A stretch of DNA of 11,570 nucleotides from Myxococcales bacterium (GCA_003159055.1 PMLH01000378.1:1-11570); one strand, 5' to 3'. Counted from the first letter of the stretch, positions 1 through 7,431 are shown. Translations and numbers: made by a program. The notes: generated from the sequence alone by a model not told the origin.

Positions 1-1
1 C

Positions 2-427
2 ACCATCATGGCCGGCTACAAGAAACAGATGGACGCCCTTCTGGGCGTGCAGATCGCGAGCGGGACGAGCGCGGGTATGTGGCGCCAAGTGCTCGACGTG
101 AGCACGAGCGCCTCGTACCCCGAAAGCTCGTGCTCGGCCATGTTTACCTATGCGCTGGTCACCGGAATCAAGAACGGCTGGCTGACCGATAGCAAGTACA
201 TCACCGCCGCCCGGAACGGCTGGCTCGCTTTGAGCAGCAATGCCAAAGGCACCGGTCAACTGAGCAGCGTCTGTCCCGGCAGTGACCAGGCACCGGCCGG
301 AGATCTGGCGTCGCAGCAGTCGTATTACGAGGGCAAAACGCCGGGAACAAACGACATGCATGGCCAGGCCCCCTTGCTTTGGGCGGCGACGGCCCTGCTT
401 CGAACCGACTGCCCGGGCGTTCGCTGA
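2..427 (+). CDS. Glycoside hydrolase GH105/GH88-like, C-terminal part (5' truncated by window)
   Basis: The frame is open to the left edge of the window, so this is the 3' part of a longer gene; the ATG at 8 is probably an internal Met. The visible ~140 residues fit the C-terminal half of an (alpha/alpha)6-barrel unsaturated glucuronyl or rhamnogalacturonyl hydrolase (YteR/YesR-like). They include a S-Y-x-E-S-S-x-S-A-M-F-x-Y-A-L segment, then G-W-L...Y...A-x-x-G-W-L-A-L, a Cys-containing loop and a closing Y-Y-x-G...H-G-Q-A-P-L-L-W-A segment that is typical of the family's C-terminus. Members remove 4,5-unsaturated uronic acids from oligosaccharides released by polysaccharide lyases. The catalytic Asp lies in the missing upstream part, so activity cannot be judged. 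The gene ends 24 bases before the convergent helicase gene, with no obvious terminator between them. The family call is fairly sure; the exact substrate is not. Confidence 0.75.
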   Translation, partial: TIMAGYKKQMDALLGVQIASGTSAGMWRQVLDVSTSASYPESSCSAMFTYALVTGIKNGWLTDSKYITAARNGWLALSSNAKGTGQLSSVCPGSDQAPAGDLASQQSYYEGKTPGTNDMHGQAPLLWAATALLRTDCPGVR

Positions 428-451
428 TCGGTCAATCGTCCCGGTAAGCGG

Positions 452-2461
452 TCATCGGGGCTTCCATTCGCCCTTGGGCTTGCCGCCCATGGCCGGGCGT
501 GGTTTGCGCGCGAATTTGTTCTGGAAGTGCTTGCGCTCTTCGCGTGGCCCCGCTGCTGGCTGGTCGGGGCCATGCGCCTGTCCTTGCGGGCGCGATGGGC
601 TGTCCTCGCGCGGACGCGCAGCCGGATAGGGCCGGGCGCTTTCTTGCCAGCGCGGCTTGCGAGGATAGTCACTGCGCTCGTCGTGCCGGCGCGGTGGCTG
701 GAAGCCAGCACCGTCCCCTTGGCGAGGTGGTCGTGTCGCGAAGTTGCGATCCTCGCGCGGGCGCGGCGCCTTCGGATATGCGGGTGCAGATCCTCTGCGC
801 AACGGGCCGCTGGCTTCGATGACCACGTGAGGTGCGCGGGGATCGGGGCGCGCGGCGGCCAGGGCGAAGTCCTGCGCGGCATCGCCGGCGATCTGGAATT
901 CGGTGGAGGTTGCGCCGACGCGAATGGCGCCGACCTCATTGCGAGTCACGCCGCCGCGACGACAGACGAGCGGCAGTATCCAGCCCGGCTCGGCTTTGTC
1001 GGCTGCGCCCAGGTTCACGCGAAACACGACGGCGCCTTGCTCGAAGTCGGAACGGCTGCGCCGAGGCGGCAGCTCCGGCATCTCGCGCGGGGCGCGTGCC
1101 AGGAATTTCGGATCCACGGGGCGCAGCGGTTCGCCGTGAGGACAGCGGGCCAGCTCGCGCGCCAGCAGGACCTCCAGCAGCTCTTCCTTCTTGTGGTCCT
1201 TGAGCAGCCGGTTCGCAAGTCCGCGCGCTTCGTCGCCATCCTCGGGCGGCGTGGCCTTGAGCAGCTCTTCTTCCAGGCGGCGGCGTCCGGCTTCCGCGAT
1301 GGCCTCGGCGGTCGGCGCAGGCGTCCACACGTACTTGGCTTTCGCCATGGCGAGCAGGCGTTCGGCCTTTCGGCGCTCGGCGGGGTCGGCGATGACGACG
1401 CTCTTGCCCTTGCGTCCGGCGCGACCAGTGCGTCCGCTCCGGTGTGTGAGCGAATCGGCGTTAAGCGGTAGATCAGCGTGCAATACCAAATCGACCTCGG
1501 GCAAATCCAGCCCGCGTGCGGCCACATTGGTCGCCACCAGCACTTGTGCCTCGTTTTCCTTCAGCGCTTCGATGGCGCGATTGCGCTCGCCCTGCGCGCG
1601 ATCGCCGGACAGCACGACCGCCCGAAAACCATGGCGCACGAGCGCCTGGTGCAGGTTGGCCACGCCTTCGCGTGTGGTGCCGAACACGATGGCTTTGTCG
1701 CCTGTGTGCATGCGCAGGATATTGACCACCGCAGCCAGCCGATCATCGTAACCCACCACGTGCGCGACGTACTCGATGTCGGTATGCGCGCCGCTGGCGC
1801 CTTCCTCGCGTGCATCCACGCGCACCGCCTCACCCTGGTAGCGAGAGGCGAGCTGGAGGATCGGTCGCGGTAAGGTCGCGGAGAACATGTGCGTGCGTTT
1901 GCGTGCGGCCGCAGCGCCGAGCAGGGTTTCCAGGTCCTCGCGAAAGCCCATGTCCAGCATTTCGTCGGCCTCGTCGAGCACTGCGACCTCCACGGCGTCC
2001 AGCGCCAGCGCTTCGCGCTGGAGCAGATCGACCAGTCGGCCGGGCGTCCCAACCACCACGTCGGCGCCGTGCGAGAGGAGCTTCATGTCGCGTCGGACGT
2101 CGCTGCCGCCGGTGAATGCGACGACCTTGAGGCGCGTCTTTTCGAACAACCAGGCGAGCTCAGAGCGGACTTGATTGGCCAGCTCACGCGTCGGTGCGAT
2201 GACCAAAGCCGCAGGCTTGCGTGCGCGTTTGTTTTGCGCGGCGGCCGGCGCATCCGTCTTCTCCTCCAGCAGAGCGTGCGCCAGTAGGACACCAAAGGCG
2301 AGGGTCTTGCCGGAACCTGTCTGCGACGAAACCAGCAGGTCGTGCCCGTTGCAGCGCTCCTCCAGTACGGCCACCTGGACCGAGGTGGCGGTTTCGTATC
2401 CGCGCGCGGTGATGGCATCGGCAAGTGGAGCTGGAATGGGCAATGACGAGAATGAGGACAT
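452..2461 (-). CDS. DEAD-box ATP-dependent RNA helicase (DeaD/CsdA-like) with DbpA-type RNA-binding domain and long basic tail
   Basis: This 669-residue protein is an ATP-dependent RNA helicase of the bacterial DeaD/CsdA type, which remodels rRNA and mRNA structure, often in ribosome assembly and cold response. The motifs run in the canonical order: a Q-motif region near residues 20-30, Walker A S-Q-T-G-S-G-K-T (46-53), P-T-R-E-L-A (90-95), T-P-G-R (139-142), D-E-A-D (163-166), S-A-T (194-196), an A-R-G-L-D motif V (about 315-319) and H-R-S-G-R-T-G-R (340-347). Residues ~478-550 resemble the DbpA RNA-binding domain. Residues ~551-669 are a low-complexity tail rich in Arg, Pro, Gln and Gly, probably disordered and RNA-contacting. 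The ATG at 2461 gives a normal N-terminus (M-S-S-F-S-S-L-P). The 5' leader carries alternative hairpins (see the separate entry). Family assignment is near certain; the paralogue (DeaD, RhlE or DbpA) is less so, although the architecture best fits DeaD. Confidence 0.95.
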   Translation of the reverse strand: MSSFSSLPIPAPLADAITARGYETATSVQVAVLEERCNGHDLLVSSQTGSGKTLAFGVLLAHALLEEKTDAPAAAQNKRARKPAALVIAPTRELANQVRSELAWLFEKTRLKVVAFTGGSDVRRDMKLLSHGADVVVGTPGRLVDLLQREALALDAVEVAVLDEADEMLDMGFREDLETLLGAAAARKRTHMFSATLPRPILQLASRYQGEAVRVDAREEGASGAHTDIEYVAHVVGYDDRLAAVVNILRMHTGDKAIVFGTTREGVANLHQALVRHGFRAVVLSGDRAQGERNRAIEALKENEAQVLVATNVAARGLDLPEVDLVLHADLPLNADSLTHRSGRTGRAGRKGKSVVIADPAERRKAERLLAMAKAKYVWTPAPTAEAIAEAGRRRLEEELLKATPPEDGDEARGLANRLLKDHKKEELLEVLLARELARCPHGEPLRPVDPKFLARAPREMPELPPRRSRSDFEQGAVVFRVNLGAADKAEPGWILPLVCRRGGVTRNEVGAIRVGATSTEFQIAGDAAQDFALAAARPDPRAPHVVIEASGPLRRGSAPAYPKAPRPREDRNFATRPPRQGDGAGFQPPRRHDERSDYPRKPRWQESARPYPAARPREDSPSRPQGQAHGPDQPAAGPREERKHFQNKFARKPRPAMGGKPKGEWKPR

Positions 2462-2488
2462 GAACCGGGCTCGTATAGCACCCCGTGG

Positions 2489-2530
2489 TCAGGAACGTAC
2501 CTATTTCCTGAGAACGTCAGGTTTTTGACG
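2489..2530 (-). promoter_or_regulatory. Alternative hairpins in the leader of the DEAD-box helicase gene
   Basis: The segment lies 28-69 bases upstream of the helicase ATG. TCAGGAA (2489-2495) and TTCCTGA (2505-2511) form a perfect 7-bp inverted repeat with a 9-base loop. The same CCTGA arm (2507-2511) can instead pair with TCAGG (2517-2521) in a 5-bp stem. A third stem pairs CGTCA (2515-2519) with TGACG (2526-2530). Because arms are shared, the stems exclude one another, which is the usual layout of a structural switch. Its presence in the leader of an RNA helicase gene suggests temperature- or helicase-responsive control, but this is inference. The transcription start is not known, so it is not certain that the element is transcribed. 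Confidence 0.4.
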
Positions 2531-2600
2531 GTGTTTCGGGCAGCGTGGGCGCTTGCACTTTGCTATCTGCACTGCACGATTTTGTGCGTGGTCGCGCTAC

Positions 2601-3878
2601 CTAGTCGCCGGCCAGGTAGGGCTTGATGAGGCCGTACTTGGCCTGATTCACCGTGACCCAGTCGTCTTTCAGGATACCCTCGGTGTCACCCGAGTTGGGG
2701 TTCATACTCCAGAACGTCCAGCTGGTTTGCCTGCCGACATAGTCCATGAACTTGGTCAGCCACTTGTAGGGCACGGAGCTGGAATCGGCGGCGCTCGCCT
2801 CCTTGATGCCGAACTCGCCGATGAAGACCGGCGCAACTCCGCCTTTGGCCACGAACCAGAACTTGGCGTCCCAAAGCGCGGGCATGTTGCTCGGAAAGTC
2901 CGGGGCCGAGAACCACGGCTGCGCGTAGACCTCGGGGCCGTACTCGTGCGCCGAGTACCACAGGCTGGTCGCGGGGATCCCGTGGTCGCCGATGGGACTG
3001 TCGGCCACGCCCTGCAAATTGCCGCCCCACCAGTAGTTGTCGCCGCGGTAGTTTTCCACGCCCTCGACGATGAGGGTCAGGGCGGGATTGGCGGCCAGGA
3101 TGGCCTGCCCACACTTGATCGCGGCCTTACGCCAGTCGGTATCGCCGTACGTCGGCTCGTCGTACCCCCACGTGGCTGGCGGTTTCATTCCGCTGGTCGT
3201 GTTGCCGTGCGGTTCATTCTTCAGATCGACCGCCACCACCGCCGGGTTGCTCTTGTACCTCTCAACCAGTGACACCCAATCGGAGATCCAAGTGGCCTCG
3301 GAATACGTGCTGGTGTACCACAAGGTCTCGTTCATGTAGCCGTCGTGCGCTCGCGAATGATTGTCGAGAATCACCTTCAGTCCAACGCGATTGGCCTCGT
3401 CCAGGATCTTGTCCATCACCTCCAGCGAGGAGAGCCCGGCGAGGTCGAGGTTGAGCCCAGTCTCGTTCGTGTAAGGATCGGCGCCGTAGGCGTTGATCTG
3501 CATCCCGCTGGGAACGGCGGTCAGCATGTCGTTGCACCAAGGCAACCGTACGCTGTTGAAGCCGAGATCCTTGATCTGCCGCAGCATCGACCGGTAGTCA
3601 CGCGCCCACAGCCCGTGGGGCGAGAAGTTGCTCGTCTCGAACCCAAACCAATTGACCCCGGTCAACCGTGGCCGCGCGAAACAGTCCGCACATGTCGACG
3701 CACCTGCGCCGCCACCGCCACCGGCCGCGCCACCGCCGCCGCTCGATGGCCCCGACGAGGCGACGCCGTCCGTCGAGCAAGCCGCGAGCAGCAGAAGAAC
3801 GCCCAGCCCAAGCGCAGCCAGGCCGCGAGACGGTGGTGCCTTGGTGCTTCGTGTTTTCGTAGGTTGCCAGGAAGCCAT
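2601..3878 (-). CDS. GH5 family glycoside hydrolase (endoglucanase-like) lipoprotein
   Basis: The 425-residue protein looks like a secreted (beta/alpha)8-barrel GH5 endo-beta-glucanase or related glycanase. A basic N-terminus and hydrophobic segment (about 19-33) end in the lipobox L-A-A-C with Cys34, predicting a lipid-anchored envelope protein. A Ser/Gly/Ala-rich linker (about 41-61) follows. The catalytic domain begins near L-T-G-V-N-W-F-G-F-E (72-81). The acid/base Glu is expected in D-L-K-N-E-P (Glu222) and the nucleophile in F-I-G-E-F-G (Glu355). R111 in R-L-P-W, N173-H174, and H311/Y313 in S-A-H-E-Y match conserved GH5 active-site positions. Cys63 and Cys66 just after the linker could form a disulphide. 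The only in-frame start that keeps the signal peptide is the ATG at 3878, although no strong ribosome binding site precedes it. It lies 102 bases downstream of the biosynthetic operon on the same strand, probably as a separate gene. Family confidence is high; the substrate (cellulose, mannan or xyloglucan) is not decided. Confidence 0.92.
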   Translation of the reverse strand: MASWQPTKTRSTKAPPSRGLAALGLGVLLLLAACSTDGVASSGPSSGGGGAAGGGGGAGASTCADCFARPRLTGVNWFGFETSNFSPHGLWARDYRSMLRQIKDLGFNSVRLPWCNDMLTAVPSGMQINAYGADPYTNETGLNLDLAGLSSLEVMDKILDEANRVGLKVILDNHSRAHDGYMNETLWYTSTYSEATWISDWVSLVERYKSNPAVVAVDLKNEPHGNTTSGMKPPATWGYDEPTYGDTDWRKAAIKCGQAILAANPALTLIVEGVENYRGDNYWWGGNLQGVADSPIGDHGIPATSLWYSAHEYGPEVYAQPWFSAPDFPSNMPALWDAKFWFVAKGGVAPVFIGEFGIKEASAADSSSVPYKWLTKFMDYVGRQTSWTFWSMNPNSGDTEGILKDDWVTVNQAKYGLIKPYLAGD

Positions 3879-3938
3879 GCTGGACGGATTCTAGTCGCTC
3901 GGCTCTGGGCGACAAGGAGCCACCCAGGCTTTTCCCCT

Positions 3939-3980
3939 TTGCCGCGCATCCACGGCAACGCCGCTCGCGTCGGTGCGGCG
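3939..3980 (-). terminator. Two tandem hairpins directly after the ketoreductase stop codon
   Basis: Right after the TAG stop (3981-3983), CGCCGC (3959-3964) pairs with GCGGCG (3975-3980) across a 10-base loop. Directly beyond it TTGCCG (3939-3944) pairs with CGGCAA (3953-3958) across an 8-base loop. Their position at the 3' end of the operon suggests transcript 3'-end protection or attenuation before the GH5 gene. The - strand has no T-run after either stem (an A/G-rich stretch follows), so this is not a classical intrinsic terminator. In GC-rich DNA such stems also arise by chance. Confidence 0.3.
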
Positions 3981-4736
3981 CTACGCCGACAATCCGCCGT
4001 CGATGACCAAGGTCTGCCCGGTCAAATACGACGGGGCTTCCAAGGCCAGGTAGGCGACCAACGCTGCCACTTCCTGCGCATCGGCAAAGCGGCGCATGGG
4101 CACGCGGGCCATGGCTTCTTTGCGCTGCTCGGGTGAAAAGCCGGAGAGCATCTCGGTGTCGACGAAACCAGGCGCGACGGCGTTCACGCAGATGCCCGCG
4201 GGGGCCAGCTCTTTGGCGAGCGAACGCGTGAATCCAATGATAGCGGCTTTCGCGGCCGAGTAGTTGGTTTGACCGGCGATTCCGGTGATGCCCGAGACCG
4301 ACGTCAGATTCACGATGCGGCCGAAGCGCTGCCGCATCATCTGCTTGGCAGTCGGCTGGGTGGTGCCGAAGAGTCCTTTCAGACTGGTATCGAGGACCTT
4401 GTCCCAGTCTTCCAAGGCCATCATCGCCAACAGGCGATCGGCTACGACGGCGGCGTTGTTCACCAGCACGTCGATGCGACCTCGCTCGGCGATTACCGAC
4501 TCGGCCATGGCCTTGCAGGCGCCGGCGTCGCGTGCGTCGACGCGCAAGCCACGGACGCGCAAGCCGGCGGCGGCGAGGCTCGATTCCAGCTCTCGCGCAG
4601 CAGCCTGATTGGCGACGAACGTGAAGGTCACGTCGAGGCCGGCGCGGGCCAGCCGTTCCACAATGGCACGGCCGATGCCGCGCGAGCCGCCGGTCACGAT
4701 AGCGACTCTGGCTCCGGCCGAGATATCGTTTGTCAT
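3981..4736 (-). CDS. fabG: FabG-type 3-oxoacyl-ACP reductase (SDR ketoreductase) of the biosynthetic operon
   Basis: This 251-residue classical short-chain dehydrogenase would reduce a beta-ketoacyl thioester on a carrier protein with NADPH. The Rossmann motif T-G-G-S-R-G-I-G is at 15-22 and N-N-A-A at 93-96. The catalytic Ser146, Tyr159 and Lys163 lie in L-T-S-V-S-G and Y-S-A-A-K, and P-G-F-V-D-T (189-194) follows. The C-terminus L-T-G-Q-T-L-V-I-D-G-G is typical FabG. The Asn of the N-S-Y-K tetrad, expected in a D-T-N-L motif, is Ser118 here (codon AGT). The ATG at 4736 overlaps the upstream KS-beta stop as ATGA. A longer frame to 5075 is open, but the extra residues do not resemble SDR sequence and lie inside the KS-beta gene. 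As the last gene of the operon it most likely serves the operon's own ACP rather than housekeeping fatty-acid synthesis. Confidence 0.93.
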   Translation of the reverse strand: MTNDISAGARVAIVTGGSRGIGRAIVERLARAGLDVTFTFVANQAAARELESSLAAAGLRVRGLRVDARDAGACKAMAESVIAERGRIDVLVNNAAVVADRLLAMMALEDWDKVLDTSLKGLFGTTQPTAKQMMRQRFGRIVNLTSVSGITGIAGQTNYSAAKAAIIGFTRSLAKELAPAGICVNAVAPGFVDTEMLSGFSPEQRKEAMARVPMRRFADAQEVAALVAYLALEAPSYLTGQTLVIDGGLSA

Positions 4737-5923
4737 GCGTCCGAGTCTCTCGCGATGACCAACGCCGAGCAGGCGCCAGTCCGCGACGTCGCCGTGACAA
4801 GGGCGCGGCCTGTCGTGATGCGCGTGGGTGCGGTCAGGTAGGCAAGACCTGCCACGGCCGGTTCCGCGAAACCGGCGATCGCGGGTGCCGGGCTGCCCGA
4901 AAGCGCGCTCATGGCGACGATGGTTTGCAGTAACCCGGCGGCGTCGAGGGAATCGCCCAGACTCGCCTTGATTGCGGTGACGGCGGTTTCTCCCGCCGAG
5001 GCGCCCAGGACCTGCAACATTGCTCCCGCCTCGGCGCGGTCGACTTTTCCGATGCCGCTCGCGCCGCTGCTGCAAAGTCCAAGCGACCCAACCTCGGTCT
5101 TTGAAACGGCGAGTGCCTTGGTTGACGCTCTTGCCAGCGCGGACGCCAGTCCGTCGCCAGCCGCGAAGGTCGACGCCTGCGCGAGCAGCAAGCCCTTGGG
5201 CCTTTTTCCACGCGCCTCGGCGTTCGCGAGCGATTCCACAATCAATGCGGCCCCGGCTTCGCCGAAAGCGCTGCCGCGGCTGCGGCGATCGAACACGCGA
5301 AAGTCATCGGCACCAGCCAGCACGCCCGCGCGCGCCGACGAGAGAATCAACTCGTCGAAGAACGCGAGCGCAGAAACCACGACGCAGGCCCCGACACGGC
5401 CGGAGCGCACCAGACGGGCAGCGAGCCCGATCGCGTCGAGCCCGCCCGCTCCGCCGTCCGCCAACGTGATCGAGCAAGCCTTGGCACCGAACGAAAGCGC
5501 GATGAGCGCACCCGGGGCGCTGGGAATCGCAAGCGGCATGAGCGCCGGATTGGTGCGCGACGGACCTTGGGTCATCAGGCTGCGGTCGTACTCGATGAGC
5601 GTATCGAGGTGCGCGTAGGTCCCAGCCATGACCACGCCCAGGCGCTCGGCCGGGAAGCCGGCGTTTTCCAAGCCCGCATCCTGCAACGCGAGTCGCGTCG
5701 CGCAGATGCCAAGGCGAGTGGCCCGATTGTAGATACGCATGCCTCGCACGCTCGCGTATCGACTCGCATCGAAGTCCTGCAGCGCCGAACCCGCGACCGC
5801 GGCGGGGCCTGACAATGTGGCCACGGAAGACCGGCCCGCGCCGAGAGCTTCCATCAAAGACGCAACCGTGTCGCCAAGTGGAGTGAGAACGCCGATCCCG
5901 GTCACTGCAATGCCGTCGGTCAC
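4733..5923 (-). CDS. Ketosynthase-like KS-beta / chain-length-factor homologue lacking all catalytic residues
   Basis: The 396-residue protein has a thiolase-fold ketosynthase sequence (I-A-V-T-G-I-G-V-L-T-P-L-G at the N-terminus; F-D-R-R-S-R-G-S-A-F-G-E-A-G-A-A-L at 211-227) but no catalytic centre. Aligned to FabF, the nucleophile Cys is Gly158 (A-D-G-G-A-G-G), the H-G-T-x-T region is replaced around C-S-S-G-A-S-G (284-290), and the second His is Asp324 (K-A-S-L-G-D-S), although Lys319 is kept. The C-terminal G-F-G-G-x-N loop is also lost. In type II PKS, inactive KS-beta (CLF) subunits pair with an active KS and set chain length; aryl polyene ApeC-type proteins are another precedent. The GTG at 5923 overlaps the KS stop as GTGA and is preceded by GAGGG, so it is preferred over upstream starts inside the KS gene. 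The overlap suggests 1:1 synthesis of the heterodimer. Confidence 0.88.
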   Translation of the reverse strand: MTDGIAVTGIGVLTPLGDTVASLMEALGAGRSSVATLSGPAAVAGSALQDFDASRYASVRGMRIYNRATRLGICATRLALQDAGLENAGFPAERLGVVMAGTYAHLDTLIEYDRSLMTQGPSRTNPALMPLAIPSAPGALIALSFGAKACSITLADGGAGGLDAIGLAARLVRSGRVGACVVVSALAFFDELILSSARAGVLAGADDFRVFDRRSRGSAFGEAGAALIVESLANAEARGKRPKGLLLAQASTFAAGDGLASALARASTKALAVSKTEVGSLGLCSSGASGIGKVDRAEAGAMLQVLGASAGETAVTAIKASLGDSLDAAGLLQTIVAMSALSGSPAPAIAGFAEPAVAGLAYLTAPTRITTGRALVTATSRTGACSALVIARDSDA

Positions 5924-7140
5924 GGTGCCCTCGCAAGCAAGAGGCAGGCGTTCGCGCCGCCGAAACCCGCCGACATGTTGAGGCACGTGGAGAAACGGGT
6001 TGGTCGACCCCGGCCGACGATGAAGTCCATGCCGAATTCGGGGTCGGGCTCGACGAGATTGGCGGTGGGCGGAACCATTTGGCGCCCCAGCGCCAGGACA
6101 CACGCAACGGCTGCGAGCGATGCAGCGGCGCCGTTGGTGTGGCCGAGGGTCGACTTGATCGAGCTGATGGGAATGTGCGGGGCGCGCTCGCCGAATACTG
6201 TCTTCATTGCGCGCACCTCGCCCTGGTCATTGTACTGGGTGCCGGTGCCGTGGGCGCAGATGTAGCCGACACTCTCGGCGGCCGTTCCGCTCGAAGTCAG
6301 GGCCTGCTCGATGGCGCGCACGAAGCCAGCGCCATTCGGCTCGGGCGCCGTCACGTGGTGGGCGTCGTTGCTCAGTCCGTAGCCCAGGATCTCGGCAAGG
6401 ATGGGCACGCCTCGCCTTTTCGCGTGCTCCAGTTCTTCCAGGACCAGCATGCCGGCACCTTCGCCGAAGGAGACTCCATCGCGATTTTTGTCAAAGGGCT
6501 TGCAGACCGTTTTCGACAGGGCCGACATCCGCGAGAATCCACAAAACAGTGAGCGAGTGAAGGTGTCGGCGCCGCCGGCAAGCATGACGTCGGCGACGTT
6601 GTCGGCGACGGCGTCATAGCCCCAGGCGATCGATGCGTTGCCGGAGCTGCATGCGGTGGCGTTGAGCAGAACCGGACCGCCGAGGCCGAACGCGCTTGCG
6701 ATACCGGCGGCGAGCTTGTGGTTGTCTACGCGGGCGAGGAATTCGGCGTCGATGCTGTCCGCGCCCTGGGTGGCCCAGCGTTCGCTCATGGCTCCGACTT
6801 GCCGTTCTTCGGCCATGGTTGTGCCCAGCACCACGCCAGCGTCAACCAGCGCCGCGTGTCCAGCCTGCAGCCGAGCATGCGCAAGCGCGCGGCGGGCCGC
6901 GGCGAGCCCGAGCAAGGCACAACGCCCGGCAAACGGATCCTTTTCCAACTGGCCAGGTCCGAATTCATCGTCGGGCAGCAGGGCCTCGGCGCCAGCCAGA
7001 ACGTCTATCTCCGGACAAGCGAAATTCTTCACGACGCCGACCAAGGTCTTGCCAGAGATCAGGGCGTTCCAGAACGAATCCAGATCGTTGCCACCCGCGG
7101 TGACCACGCCACATCCGGTGATGACGACCCGTCTTGGCAC
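5920..7140 (-). CDS. Beta-ketoacyl-ACP synthase (FabF-like, catalytically complete KS-alpha)
   Basis: This ~406-residue condensing enzyme would join an acyl starter to malonyl-ACP with loss of CO2. The full Cys-His-His set is present: Cys164 in N-A-T-A-C-S-S-G, His297 in A-H-G-T-G-T, and His334 in S-S-I-K-S-T-L-G-H-T-N-G-A-A. F-D-K-N-R-D-G-V-S-F-G-E-G-A-G and the C-terminal S-A-G-F-G-G-A-N loop are also intact. The start is ambiguous. A GTG at 7140 gives the usual V/M-P-R-R-V-V-I-T-G start with a G-run about 10 bases upstream, and I prefer it. A TTG at 7155, 4 bases after the ACP stop, would add five residues (411 in all). The gene lies directly after an ACP and overlaps the KS-beta gene by 4 bases (GTGA). 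The neighbours suggest that its primer is a pyrrole-2-carboxyl group from the operon's PCP; that is inference. Confidence 0.95.
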   Translation of the reverse strand: MPRRVVITGCGVVTAGGNDLDSFWNALISGKTLVGVVKNFACPEIDVLAGAEALLPDDEFGPGQLEKDPFAGRCALLGLAAARRALAHARLQAGHAALVDAGVVLGTTMAEERQVGAMSERWATQGADSIDAEFLARVDNHKLAAGIASAFGLGGPVLLNATACSSGNASIAWGYDAVADNVADVMLAGGADTFTRSLFCGFSRMSALSKTVCKPFDKNRDGVSFGEGAGMLVLEELEHAKRRGVPILAEILGYGLSNDAHHVTAPEPNGAGFVRAIEQALTSSGTAAESVGYICAHGTGTQYNDQGEVRAMKTVFGERAPHIPISSIKSTLGHTNGAAASLAAVACVLALGRQMVPPTANLVEPDPEFGMDFIVGRGRPTRFSTCLNMSAGFGGANACLLLARAP

Positions 7141-7159
7141 GAAAGCAGGCCCCAATTCT

Positions 7160-7387
7160 CTACGCTGCCTTGATCGTGCCGACCAGCTTCACCAGGTCCT
7201 GGAAGGTGCGCACTTCGCCGTAGCGCCCCTCCGGCACCTTGATCGCAAATTCCCTTTCGACCTCGAAGACCAGTTCGAGCGCGCGAACCGAGTCGACGCT
7301 GAGGTCGTCGCGCAGGTTGGCGGTTGGCGGAAAGTCCGCTGAAGTCTCCGCAATTCTCGACACGATAGTTCGTAGGGCTTGTTCCAT
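7160..7387 (-). CDS. Acyl carrier protein of the type II PKS module
   Basis: This 75-residue carrier protein has the phosphopantetheine attachment Ser33 in S-V-D-S-V-R-A-L-E-L-V-F-E-V-E, which continues into the usual acidic helix II. Its size and helical layout are those of a discrete ACP. The ATG at 7387 is preceded by an AG-rich ribosome binding site (GAAGAAG, about 5 bases upstream). It is separated from the PCP gene by 44 bases, the largest gap inside the operon, and ends 19 bases before the preferred KS start. The Asp-Ser-Val form and the position next to the KS favour a role as carrier of malonyl and growing beta-ketoacyl chains, while the PCP upstream carries the amino-acid-derived starter. 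Which extender it receives cannot be read from sequence. Confidence 0.92.
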   Translation of the reverse strand: MEQALRTIVSRIAETSADFPPTANLRDDLSVDSVRALELVFEVEREFAIKVPEGRYGEVRTFQDLVKLVGTIKAA

Positions 7388-7431
7388 CTTACTTCTTCAG
7401 GGTTGGGGGTGATGTTGAGGTGAACGAAAAG

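Noticed and set aside
527..1471. Long + strand open frame of 314 codons opposite the helicase gene
   Set aside because: It has Arg/Ala-rich composition, no recognisable motif, and is fully antisense to a well-supported helicase. High GC makes such frames common.
2507..2526. Intrinsic terminator on the + strand (CCTGA-N5-TCAGG followed by TTTTT)
   Set aside because: The hairpin plus T-run looks like a terminator, but no + strand gene lies upstream of it to terminate, the stem is only 5 bp, and the arms fit better as part of the helicase leader structure.
4737..5075. Upstream extension of the ketoreductase frame to 5075
   Set aside because: The added 113 residues are an Arg-rich shadow of the KS-beta gene; the SDR fold begins at the ATG at 4736.
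5924..6103. Sixty-residue N-terminal extension of the KS-beta gene (ATG/GTG at 6103)
   Set aside because: The extra residues are Arg/Pro-rich, unlike any ketosynthase N-terminus, and lie within the KS gene. The GTG at 5923 has a ribosome binding site and begins with the family's I-A-V-T-G-I-G motif.
3981..7387. Housekeeping fatty-acid synthesis cluster (acpP-fabF-fabG)
   Set aside because: The KS-beta without catalytic residues, the adjoining prolyl ligase, PCP and flavoenzyme, and the absence of fabD/fabH point to specialised metabolism.
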